Part shown: in pieces, positions 24,087 through 31,568 of the stretch
Numbering within the stretch: position 1 is the first letter of the stretch
How the letters are laid out: each line of letters begins with the position of its first letter
NCBI GenBank assembly: GCA_032059445.1
Contig: DAMCAP010000027.1
Span: forward strand, 1 to 36,362
Source: DAMCAP01 sp032059445
Lineage (GTDB): Bacteria > Bacillota > Clostridia > Oscillospirales > Ruminococcaceae
Length of the DNA stretch: 36,362 nucleotides
Reading direction: 5' to 3'
Made by a program: the position numbers and the translations under genes
The notes under the pieces: model-generated
Seen by the model: the letters and a program-made list of their open reading frames with translations, nothing else
Database searches by the model: none
Told to the model about the DNA's origin: nothing

Positions 24087-24829
24087 TTATTGCTTTTTGG
24101 GCATAATTTTGGCTAGAAGCTCTATCGTCCGTAGAAACATCATAACAACCGTCATAAATAAACCGTAGGCAGCAGTCCACTCATATTTTTTGTGGATGCC
24201 TTCTGTGACCATCCTTGTTGCAAAATCAAACTCATAGACCAAGTTGAGAACTGTAATCACAAGAGATGCCACCGTAACTAGGATTGCAACCGTACCGTCG
24301 CCTACAAAGATATTTGTAAGTGTATCGGTAAAGAATGAACTTATATACACAATTGCTGAGCCTGCTACCGAAGCTAGAAATATCGCTAAGATTACGCCCC
24401 GAAATTTACGGTTGACCTTGACAATCCCATTTGCATACAAAAACAATACTGTAAAAAACACCAGTGCAGTTATGCCAAAGGCCAGAAGGACAATTGCAGT
24501 ATAAGACTTCGCATATACAACACTGACAAGTGCCAGCAAAAACCCCTGCACTACACTATAAAGCGAGCCCGCTACAGCTGAAGTAGATGGCATCCAATAG
24601 GTGATAAATGGGCATACTAGAGCTATTACCACACTGCCGATGAGCACCGGTATTGGTATGGTCTCAACTGGTACCAAAAAATAAGCAGCAACTCCTGCTA
24701 GNNNNNNNNNNCTGCTAGGCACAGCCCCCAATACCATAGGCACTTTAATACGATTCCTCTGTAGCTAGCTGCTGCGTCCCCGTTTGTTGCGACTTCCATT
24801 TTACTCCAAAAAGGATTTCTTGTTAGCAT
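24087..24829 (-). CDS. Bax inhibitor-1 / YetJ-like membrane protein (contains an assembly gap)
   Basis: A membrane protein of seven predicted spans of the BI-1/YccA group, whose B. subtilis member YetJ is a pH-sensitive calcium leak channel. The true N-terminus is MLTRNPFWSKMEVATNGDAA with the ATG at 24829 after GAGGAGG. It then reads SYRGIVLKCLWYWGLCLAGVA through the N gap if the gap is replaced by a 7-base overlap (CTAGCAG flanks both sides). That removes 17 bases and gives 241 residues in one frame; the 10-N spacer otherwise shifts the frame. The conserved C-terminal part has EFDFATRMVTEG and KYEWTAAYGLFMTVV near the end, with the family's acidic residues. The promoter carries the CTTAAG array shared with the operon at 27668. 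Confidence 0.87.
24702..24711. other. Assembly gap of 10 N inside the BI-1-like gene
   Basis: CTGCTAG occurs immediately before (24695-24701) and immediately after (24712-24718) the N run. The two contigs probably overlap by these 7 bases and nothing is missing. Confidence 0.85.
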
Positions 24830-24861
24830 TATAATATCCTCCTCATATTTCTCTTTTTTAT

Positions 24862-24915
24862 AGTCTACTAGACTAGTCTTAAGTGAACATATCAGTAGGC
24901 TTAAGATATCTTAAG
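24862..24915 (-). promoter_or_regulatory. CTTAAG array and -10 element upstream of the BI-1-like gene
   Basis: Read on the minus strand: CTTAAG (24915-24910), N4, CTTAAG (24905-24900), N16, CTTAAG (24883-24878), N10, TAGACT (24867-24862, a plausible -10). The spacing and order are the same as at 27474-27527. Tandem hexamers with a 10-base period are typical of OmpR/PhoB-family response regulator sites, and the adjacent VanR-like regulator is the obvious candidate. The -35 region is poor, as for an activator-dependent promoter. Confidence 0.75.
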
Positions 24916-25087
24916 GTGAAGGCCTCACCCAAAAATAGTTCAATCGGGTTTATACCCTCACAAACTACATGATCTGCAAGACTTAATGAATAACAGCTCA
25001 ACACAAAGCAAGCGGGCTTGCAGCCTGCTTTACACAGACTACAAGCCCTTAAGGTGTCCTTTTTATACGACCAACCTAGCTACGACC

Positions 25088-26698
25088 TTAAGCAGTTGGC
25101 AGGATGATTTCAAACATTGTGCTGTAAAGAGGCTCGGGCTCCAGCAGCTGGATGCTTCCGTGATGAGCATCCACTATCTTCTTAGCAATAGAGAGGCCAA
25201 GCCCTGATCCGGAGCTGTTTCGTGATGCTTCGCCCACTACAAAGGGGGTAAAAATCGTATTACGTATCTTTTGTGGTATGCCGATGCCATTATCGGCCAG
25301 AAGGATACGAACTTGAGATCCCTCAGGCTTTAATATGAAATATAAACTAGTACCCGGCGGATTATGCTTGGTTGCATTGCCAAGGATATTGCCAAAGGCA
25401 CGGCGCAGCTGTACCTGATCAATATTACAGAGGATGTGTGCTTCAGGAATCTCTACTTCTGGGATGAAACCTGAGAGCTCTAGCTCGGCATACTGCTCTG
25501 CTACATAATCCCGCAGGTAGTTACAGATATCAACCAATTCCAATTTCAATGAGTAAGCGGGGTGCTCCATTTTGCTGTATTCATAAAAGGTATTGATTAG
25601 GTCATTTAATCCCGATGCTTTTTGCTCGATGGTTTTTAAATACATCGCTCGTTCGTCTGCAGGTACAACACCATCGCAAAGTGCTTTGGCATAACCCTGC
25701 ACTACAGTAATCGGCGTTTTGAGGTCGTGAGAGATATCTGCCAGCATTTTTTGGCGCTCATCCTCCAGTTGCTGACGCTGTGCCTCACTACTTTGTAAGC
25801 GCTTAGACATCGCGTTGAAGCTGTCGAAGATTTCTACAAATTCCTTTGGCCCTCGATAATTTGCCTGTCGTGCTTCGCCACTTTCAAAGCTATTTAGCTC
25901 CTGACAAAGCAGCTGAAGCGGCTTTTTTATACGGGTATTTAACCAAAAAATAAATAAAAACGTAACAGAGCCGTAAGCCAATGGAAACAACATGAGAAAG
26001 GAGCGCCAGGAGCGTCTGATTGCTGCTTCCATGGCTGAGCGCTCACTGAGAAGCAATAAGGTGTGTGCCTCGCCACTGTTGGTCTGGAAAGGATATCGTT
26101 GCAGGCTGTATGAGGGGTCAAGGCTGTCGGTTAGGAGCTTAAACTGTAAATCACTAAGCTTTGAGGATGGTAAAGCAGTAGATTGATAGATCACTCGCTT
26201 GTCCTCATCCAAAATATACTTGCGATACGATTTTTCTTCCCCGTAAAGCTCCATCACCGACACAGAGGTCTGTGTTTCTTTCTTCTCGGTTACAAACTGG
26301 TTCACGGTAATTTCGGGCACAGCAGTATAGATTGGGATACAGGCAACATCTCCCGAGGTAAGCCGCGATACAACATCCTGCTCTCGGCTTTGGTAGATAA
26401 AGCTCTGCCTTTCATCGAGCACTATGATGGCTCCCCCCTTACCCAAAAGCTGTTCAGTGGGGATTTCATTATAGCGCTGCTCATTTAGTAAGGGGCGAAA
26501 ATCCTCAATCTGTGAGGGGTCAATATTGGCCATGATCCCTACCATGCGCAATATAAACACTACAAACAAAGCGATTAGTATCAATGCCAACAGCAAGGTA
26601 AAGAGGATGTAATTCCCTAGCAGCAAGGTAAATACACTGCCTCTTCTCGCTTTACTCTTCGCCTTACTTTTCACTATACCTTTCGTTTTACTTTTCAA
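25088..26698 (-). CDS. Sensor histidine kinase (VanS/envelope-stress type)
   Basis: A 536-residue membrane kinase. After a basic N-terminus (KSKAKSKARR), membrane span 1 is at about residues 24-51 and an extracytoplasmic sensor of about 180 residues follows. Span 2 is at about 233-253, HAMP at 254-306, HisKA with phospho-acceptor His324 in DISHDLKTPITVVQGYAKAL, and the ATPase domain to the end (N box GNILGNATKHNPPG, G1 DNGIGIP, G2 GSGLGLSIAKKIV). It should phosphorylate the regulator encoded upstream. The TTG start at 26698 overlaps that gene by 11 bases. A GTG at 26674 with AAAGG four bases upstream is a good alternative. Confidence 0.93.
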   Translation of the reverse strand: MKSKTKGIVKSKAKSKARRGSVFTLLLGNYILFTLLLALILIALFVVFILRMVGIMANIDPSQIEDFRPLLNEQRYNEIPTEQLLGKGGAIIVLDERQSFIYQSREQDVVSRLTSGDVACIPIYTAVPEITVNQFVTEKKETQTSVSVMELYGEEKSYRKYILDEDKRVIYQSTALPSSKLSDLQFKLLTDSLDPSYSLQRYPFQTNSGEAHTLLLLSERSAMEAAIRRSWRSFLMLFPLAYGSVTFLFIFWLNTRIKKPLQLLCQELNSFESGEARQANYRGPKEFVEIFDSFNAMSKRLQSSEAQRQQLEDERQKMLADISHDLKTPITVVQGYAKALCDGVVPADERAMYLKTIEQKASGLNDLINTFYEYSKMEHPAYSLKLELVDICNYLRDYVAEQYAELELSGFIPEVEIPEAHILCNIDQVQLRRAFGNILGNATKHNPPGTSLYFILKPEGSQVRILLADNGIGIPQKIRNTIFTPFVVGEASRNSSGSGLGLSIAKKIVDAHHGSIQLLEPEPLYSTMFEIILPTA

Positions 26699-27386
26699 TT
26701 TTATATCCTACTCCTCTTACATTTTTAATATAACGAGGGTTCTTAGGGTCATCCTCCAGCTTTTCTCTTAGGTGGGAGATATGGACCATGATCGCATTCT
26801 CATAATTGTCGTAATACTCCCCATTGATGGCTTCGCAGAGCTGCGACTTGGTATACACCCGCCCGGGAGATTTCATCAAAAACGCAAGCAGCTTGTATTC
26901 GTTTGGAGTAATGATAATCTCCTCCCCCTGTTTATGCAAAGTCAGCTTCTCGGTATCGAGAATCAGATCCCCCAGCACAAGAAGGGACGAGTCTATTTCA
27001 GCAGACTGGGCAGGGTTAAGCATATAAAACCGCCGCAAGTTGGCGCCTACTCTCGCTACTATTTCTAGAGGATTAAAGGGCTTGGTAATATAGTCATCCG
27101 CCCCCAGATTGAGGCCCAAAATTTTATCATTGTCTTGTACTTTTGCTGTAAGAAATATTATGGGGAAGTTATAGCTTTCCCGTATCTTTTGGGTTAAGGT
27201 GAATCCGTCCATCTCCGGCATCATTACATCAAGCACCGCAAGGTCAATCTGCTCGCTAGCAACTAACTCCAGCGCCCGCTTACCATCAGATGCCGTCAAC
27301 ACCTGGTACCCGTTACTTTCTAGATATAGCCTTATCAAATTCAAAATATCCTTATCATCTTCGGCTACTAAAATCCTGTATGCCAT
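26688..27386 (-). CDS. OmpR/PhoB family response regulator (VanR-like)
   Basis: A 232-residue two-domain regulator. In the receiver the acidic pair is in VAEDDKD (residues 7-13), the phospho-acceptor Asp53 in AVLDVMMPEMDGF, the Thr in IIFLTAK and the Lys in DYITKPFNPLE. In the winged-helix domain (about 135-230) LTPNEYKLLAFLMKSPGRVYTK and VMVHISHLREKL equivalents are intact (here IMVHISHLREKLEDD and YIKNVRGVGYKIEK). It is complete, in contrast to the truncated regulator at 34714. It is co-transcribed with the kinase. Tandem TATAAT sequences at 27401-27412 may be its -10. It is the likely binder of the CTTAAG arrays on both sides. Confidence 0.95.
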   Translation of the reverse strand: MAYRILVAEDDKDILNLIRLYLESNGYQVLTASDGKRALELVASEQIDLAVLDVMMPEMDGFTLTQKIRESYNFPIIFLTAKVQDNDKILGLNLGADDYITKPFNPLEIVARVGANLRRFYMLNPAQSAEIDSSLLVLGDLILDTEKLTLHKQGEEIIITPNEYKLLAFLMKSPGRVYTKSQLCEAINGEYYDNYENAIMVHISHLREKLEDDPKNPRYIKNVRGVGYKIEK

Positions 27387-27473
27387 TTCTACTTCACCTC
27401 ATTATAATTATACCACGGAGCGTTCTTATAAACTATTTATAACAAAAGATTCTTACCTGTGTCTTTAGGCTAT

Positions 27474-27527
27474 CTTAAGAAATCTTAAGAGAACGCAAAT
27501 ACTTCCTTAAGCTGCGTGGTATAGACT
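27474..27527 (+). promoter_or_regulatory. CTTAAG array and -10 element upstream of the glycolipid operon
   Basis: On the plus strand: CTTAAG (27474-27479), N4, CTTAAG (27484-27489), N16, CTTAAG (27506-27511), N10, TAGACT (27522-27527). Order and spacing are the same as in front of the BI-1-like gene. The array lies between the divergent regulator and operon starts, so it could also affect the regulator gene. Predicted leader length for the operon is about 130 bases. Confidence 0.78.
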
Positions 27528-27562
27528 GAAATCATCAAAACCTAGGAAAAGGAGAAGCAAAA

Positions 27563-27610
27563 ATGTTGATTGGCAATAAAGCATACAGCAAAGTGCGCAC
27601 TTTTCGTTGA
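27563..27610 (+). CDS. Possible 15-residue leader peptide
   Basis: An ATG with AAAGGAG upstream opens a 15-codon frame (MLIGNKAYSKVRTFR) within the leader of the operon. The 3' part of the frame includes a 14-bp palindrome, AAAGTGCGCACTTT (27590-27603). It could be a regulatory upstream ORF, but it may equally be chance. No homologue is known to me. Confidence 0.28.
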   Translation: MLIGNKAYSKVRTFR

Positions 27611-27667
27611 GCGACAACCATTTATAAAGATCCAATCGGCAATTTTTGCTTGGTATAGGGGAAGAAA

Positions 27668-28693
27668 ATGAAAATATGGATTTTAACAGCCCGCTTTGGC
27701 AATGGCCATTATTCTGCGGCAAAGGCTCTTGAAGAAGAATATCAAGAACAAGGTCATCAGGTAATTGTCAGTGATATTATAGAGATACTGTACCCCAAAC
27801 TATCGAAGTTAATTTATCGTGTATTTAATGATTTCATCTGCCGAAGCAACATTGTTTATAACTTTGCCAATTCCTTCGGGCGTAATCCTCACGAGGATTC
27901 GGGTGCCTCTCCATTGCTGACTGCTGCGTTTGAGCATATTAACCCTGATATGGTTATCACCACCTGGTCAGGCTGCGCGAGGAAGCTGGGCAAGGTGCCT
28001 GTACCGGTGTATGTGTGCATCACAGACATTGGCGTCCATAAAGGGTGGATATCTCCGACTGCACAGGGGTATCTGGTGGCAACCACAGATGTTGCAGAGA
28101 AGCTAAAAGCACTTGGCGTAAGCAATCACAAGATATATATTCGCGGCATCCCTGTCAAAAAGGCGTTTCGCAGGCTTCCCTACAAAATCAAACGCTACAC
28201 CAAAGCAAAAAACCTCCTCATCATGGGTGGAGGGCTTGGTATTTTGCCGTGGATCGACAAGCTACTAGATGTGCTTTGCAATAACTCAGATCTACAGATT
28301 ACCGTCATTGTGGGGAGAAACCATCGGCTTTATCGGCGCCTACAGCGCAAGTACCCCTCAATTACTGTAGTAGGATTTACCGACAATGTATCTTCTTATC
28401 TTACCAAAGCCGATCTGCTGATCTCTAAGCCCGGCGGTGTATCGCTCTTTGAGAGTATCTATGCTACTACGCCCTGCGTGACCGTACTTCCTACCTATCA
28501 GCATGAAATAGAAAATGCCGTATTCATCCAAAAGCATGATATCGGTGAGGTTGTATGGAATAAGCAGGAAGCAGCAGAGCAGATCATGAATCTGATACAA
28601 AACGAGGCCTTGCAGAATAGGTATCAACAAAATATCGCACGAATGAAGCGAGAAATCGAGGCTGCAAGAAATGACTATGCCAATGCCGTATAA
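27668..28693 (+). CDS. Glycolipid glycosyltransferase of the MGDG synthase / UgtP family
   Basis: A 341-residue GT28-type enzyme. The N-terminal acceptor domain opens KIWILTARFGNGHYSAAKAL, with the GNGH loop of monogalactosyldiacylglycerol synthases and UgtP, and VVITTWSGCARKLGKVPV-like lines follow (here DMVITTWSGCARK). The C-terminal donor domain has LLIMGGGLGILPWIDKLL, VIVGRN and the nucleotide-sugar signature LISKPGGVSLFESIYATTPCV near residues 258-278, then the LPTYQHEIENA loop. It should move a sugar from a UDP donor to a membrane lipid at the cytosolic face. It starts after AGGGGAAG and is the first gene of a four-gene operon. The stop overlaps the next gene by 23 bases. Confidence 0.9.
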   Translation: MKIWILTARFGNGHYSAAKALEEEYQEQGHQVIVSDIIEILYPKLSKLIYRVFNDFICRSNIVYNFANSFGRNPHEDSGASPLLTAAFEHINPDMVITTWSGCARKLGKVPVPVYVCITDIGVHKGWISPTAQGYLVATTDVAEKLKALGVSNHKIYIRGIPVKKAFRRLPYKIKRYTKAKNLLIMGGGLGILPWIDKLLDVLCNNSDLQITVIVGRNHRLYRRLQRKYPSITVVGFTDNVSSYLTKADLLISKPGGVSLFESIYATTPCVTVLPTYQHEIENAVFIQKHDIGEVVWNKQEAAEQIMNLIQNEALQNRYQQNIARMKREIEAARNDYANAV

Positions 28694-29375
28694 AGCCCTG
28701 TTACTGCCATTAGCTGCTATTCCCTTATATCTGGCCTCAGGCGCATTGACAAGCTGTTATCTTAGAGCGACGAATCCCCTATATGGTAGCCTTTCGTCAT
28801 CCAAAACTCTCTATCTCACATTTGACGATGGCATAGATCCCAGATATACGCCCATGCTCTTAGATCTGCTAAAGCAGCATAGCATCAAAGCAAGCTTCTT
28901 TGTGCTTGCATCATCCGCCAAGGAGCATCCAAGCATTCTTCGGCGCATCCAGGAGGACGGGCACCTCATCGGGCTCCATTCCCTCAGCCACAAAAATCAG
29001 ATTTTGCAGCTACCATTTGAGCTGCGTAGAGATTTTACCAAAAGCTTGGAGATCTTTCGCGCTCTCGGCATTGACATCGCATTTTATCGACCACCATGGG
29101 GGCATGTGAGTGCCTACGGCTTATATCTATGCAACAAATACAAGCTAAATATCGTCCTTTGGACTGCAATTGTTGGAGATTGGAAGAAAAACACCACGGT
29201 AGATATCCTTTGTGACAAACTGAGCACAACAATAAATGACAGTGCGGTAATCTGCCTGCATGATGGAAGAGGACGGAATCAAGCGCCTCTAAAAACCCTA
29301 GGTGCATTGAAACGAATGATACCTAAGTGGAAAAAGGATGGATATGTATTTGAAACAGTTTCTCAACTTTTTTAA
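28671..29375 (+). CDS. Exported polysaccharide deacetylase (carbohydrate esterase 4)
   Basis: A 234-residue protein with an N-terminal hydrophobic anchor (about residues 9-27), placing the enzyme outside. All CE4 motifs are present: TFDDG with Asp52/Asp53, the metal-binding HSLSH (His103, His107), RPPWG (Arg140) and the closing CLHDG (His197). It should remove N-acetyl (or formyl) groups from an amino sugar. In this operon the substrate may be the head group of a glycolipid rather than peptidoglycan; that is inference. ATGs also lie at 28677 and 28683; I keep 28671. It overlaps the genes on both sides. Confidence 0.9.
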   Translation: MTMPMPYKALLLPLAAIPLYLASGALTSCYLRATNPLYGSLSSSKTLYLTFDDGIDPRYTPMLLDLLKQHSIKASFFVLASSAKEHPSILRRIQEDGHLIGLHSLSHKNQILQLPFELRRDFTKSLEIFRALGIDIAFYRPPWGHVSAYGLYLCNKYKLNIVLWTAIVGDWKKNTTVDILCDKLSTTINDSAVICLHDGRGRNQAPLKTLGALKRMIPKWKKDGYVFETVSQLF

Positions 29376-30411
29376 AAAGGTACTGTTGAATGGCGGAATC
29401 TTCGTCCTCATCGTAATTTGTACCTATCGGATAGTTTTTTCTCATTTACAACTCAGTACGATTGTTGACCTTCTGCTAAAGGCAAAAAAAGAATACTTGC
29501 TTTACGGGTTTATATTGCTACTGATGATGCTTTGTGCCGAAGCTTATAACATCAAGCGCAATCTACATCTGCTGCATGAAAGGGTAAGATATACCTCTTG
29601 CCTGGTCTATGCATTAGTCGGTAATTTCTTTAGCGGCATTACCCCCGCAGCAAGCGGTGGCCAGCCGATGCAGCTCTATTTCATGTATAAGGATAAAATC
29701 TCTGCTTCTAAGGGTACACTGGCTCTCTTTATGGATCTGGGTGCTTATCAGGCAGTCATTACCGGCTTAGGTATTGCAGGCTATGTTGGGTATACCGATG
29801 CCATTCATCGTGCACTCGGTAAGTTTATACCTGTGCTGTGGCTTGGTCTGACCCTCAACATTTGTCTACTTATTCTGCTGTTTTGTGCCATGTTTTCAGA
29901 TAGATTTATCTACAGGCTGGTATCAATCGGAGTAAAGATCATCGGTTTCTTTTCTAAAACAAAGGCAGATAGCTTTGGTAAGCGTACAGCCGCAGCAATA
30001 CAGAAGTACAGAGAAGGAGCTGCTATTTTAAAGAAAAACAAATCCCAATATATGCTTAATTCCGCCATTATGTTCTTTCGGATCATTGCTATGCATTCCG
30101 CTCCTTTTTGGGTCTATAGGGCGCTTGGCTTTTCTCAAGCTTCATTTATTGAATTGCTTGCTTTACAGTCCGTACTTTATATTTCCTGTGCAGCACTACC
30201 CTTCCCCGGTGGTGTGGGGATAGGCGAAAGAATATTTCTACTGTTTTTCAAAGAGATATTCCCTGCTGGCCTGCTGGGCTCTGCCATGGCGCTGAGCAGA
30301 GGGCTTGGCGTATACACAGTAATAGGGTTCTGTGGTATTTCCTTGATGATGGTGTGGATTATTACGACAATCAACAGACTCTATCGTAGAAAGGAGGGGG
30401 CTTCCAATTAA
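29338..30411 (+). CDS. YbhN/MprF-type membrane flippase domain protein (lysylphosphatidylglycerol synthase TM family)
   Basis: A 357-residue protein with about eight membrane spans, matching the MprF N-terminal flippase region and stand-alone YbhN/AglD proteins. The hallmark is LVYALVGNFFSGITPAASGG followed by QPMQLYFMYKD near residues 87-120, and PFPGGVGIGERIFLLFFKEI near 280-300. MprF flips aminoacylated phosphatidylglycerol; no tRNA-dependent synthase domain is present here, so this one would flip a lipid made by another enzyme. The upstream glycosyltransferase is the natural source. The start lies 38 bases inside the deacetylase gene. Its stop overlaps the next gene by about one to three bases. 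Confidence 0.9.
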   Translation: MDMYLKQFLNFFKKVLLNGGIFVLIVICTYRIVFSHLQLSTIVDLLLKAKKEYLLYGFILLLMMLCAEAYNIKRNLHLLHERVRYTSCLVYALVGNFFSGITPAASGGQPMQLYFMYKDKISASKGTLALFMDLGAYQAVITGLGIAGYVGYTDAIHRALGKFIPVLWLGLTLNICLLILLFCAMFSDRFIYRLVSIGVKIIGFFSKTKADSFGKRTAAAIQKYREGAAILKKNKSQYMLNSAIMFFRIIAMHSAPFWVYRALGFSQASFIELLALQSVLYISCAALPFPGGVGIGERIFLLFFKEIFPAGLLGSAMALSRGLGVYTVIGFCGISLMMVWIITTINRLYRRKEGASN

Positions 30412-31423
30412 ATATGCACTCCCGGGGCTTGACATTGCCAAGTATGCCGCAGCAGTCTGCGTAATATTTATCCATGTATTTACCGTCGCACCCATTGACA
30501 ACATGGTTGTATTCTTTTTAGCGCAGGGTGCGGCAAGGCTTGCCGTACCTTTCTTCTTTTGCTGCGCTGGGTACTTTATAGCGGCAAAAGGAATTGAGGA
30601 TCCTAAAGTGGTATATTCCTATCTCAAAAAACTCATCAAAAGCTACCTGCTATGGTCATTGATATATATGCCCTTGGTTGCCATTGAGATGTTTCTCAGT
30701 GGTAGCTTCCACCGACAAGGCCTTTTACAATATCTACAGATTACCCTTTTTAAGGGAAGCTTTGTGCATCTATGGTATTTCCCAGCTCTGATCCTGGCTG
30801 TGTACATGGTCCATCTTGTGATTAAAAAGCTGCCTTTGCGCTTGCTTATCGGTATTGCAAGCCTACTCTATTGTTTTGGCTTATTTGGAGATGCTTACTT
30901 CGGCCTGCAATCCCTTTTACCTAGCTGGTGTGTGCAGGGATTGAAATCTTACCAAGATATCTTCCTTACCACACGAAACGGTGTCTTTTTTGGCTTCCCC
31001 TTTGTGCTTATTGGGATTGTAGTCTCCAGATCTAGGCATCTGCTGTCCAAGAGGATTTGCTTGCTGTTCCTGTCTGTTTCACTTGCGGCCTTTTTTGTTG
31101 AAATCTATTTGCTAGAGGCTTATCATATTGCGGCTGATTACAACATGACTGTCTTCCTCGTACCAGCTACGATATTTCTGTTTTTATATTTGATACAGCT
31201 CTCTTTTACACCTGAGTTTGACTGTCGCAGCCTACGAGCCTACAGTACTCTTATATACCCCTCTCACCTGTTATTCTTTGGTTTGGTTTTAGCTGCGCCT
31301 TTCGTATTTGATCTGCCTATCCTACACAATAAGATACTCCAATTTGTACTTGTGTGGGGCTTGTCTCAGCTTTTTGCTTGGCTTAGCATAAGGAAGAAAT
31401 GCTATGACCCTACTGTATCTTGA
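30407..31423 (+). CDS. Membrane acyltransferase (acyltransferase 3 / OafA type) with probable ATT start
   Basis: An integral membrane protein with about ten spans. The acyltransferase-3 family begins with a first span carrying a conserved His. Here that segment (LDIAKYAAAVCVIFIHVFTV) lies upstream of the first ATG (30503), so that ATG would delete it. The open frame extends back without any ATG, GTG, TTG or CTG. The best start is ATT at 30407, nine bases after AGGAGG and overlapping the TAA stop of the flippase gene. That gives 338 residues. Later landmarks are FFFCCAGYFIA, HLWYFPALILAVY and STLIYPSHLLFFGLV. It probably O- or N-acylates an envelope sugar. A sequencing error at the start codon is the alternative. 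Confidence 0.82.
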   Translation: MKYALPGLDIAKYAAAVCVIFIHVFTVAPIDNMVVFFLAQGAARLAVPFFFCCAGYFIAAKGIEDPKVVYSYLKKLIKSYLLWSLIYMPLVAIEMFLSGSFHRQGLLQYLQITLFKGSFVHLWYFPALILAVYMVHLVIKKLPLRLLIGIASLLYCFGLFGDAYFGLQSLLPSWCVQGLKSYQDIFLTTRNGVFFGFPFVLIGIVVSRSRHLLSKRICLLFLSVSLAAFFVEIYLLEAYHIAADYNMTVFLVPATIFLFLYLIQLSFTPEFDCRSLRAYSTLIYPSHLLFFGLVLAAPFVFDLPILHNKILQFVLVWGLSQLFAWLSIRKKCYDPTVS

Positions 31424-31483
31424 TGGTACTGTTCGTTGTGGCTAAAGCGAATCCTATCTCTATATAATCAACCTAAATACAGC

Positions 31484-31524
31484 AAAGCACCCCCACAGGA
31501 GTTCTGTGGGGGTGCTTTTACTAT
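31484..31524. terminator. Terminator of the glycolipid operon (bidirectional)
   Basis: A perfect 15-bp stem, AAAGCACCCCCACAG (31484-31498) with CTGTGGGGGTGCTTT (31504-31518), and a 5-base loop. T follows on the plus strand. It also faces the convergent VanY gene. Confidence 0.93.
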
Positions 31525-31568
31525 CACAATGTGTTAAAAGCTATATGCTGATATATCTGTTAAACATG

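Noticed and set aside
24087..24743. Frame reading MPMVLGAVPS as the start of the BI-1-like protein
   Set aside because: It arises from the arbitrary 10-N spacer. Collapsing the 7-base overlap gives a family-like N-terminus from 24829 with a strong ribosome binding site.
24890..25092. Extra CTTAAG words at 25048 and 25087 as part of the regulatory array
   Set aside because: Their spacing does not match the shared pattern, one overlaps the end of the kinase gene, and single copies are expected by chance.
30503..31423. Acyltransferase starting at the first ATG
   Set aside because: It would remove the conserved first membrane span with its His and has no ribosome binding site.
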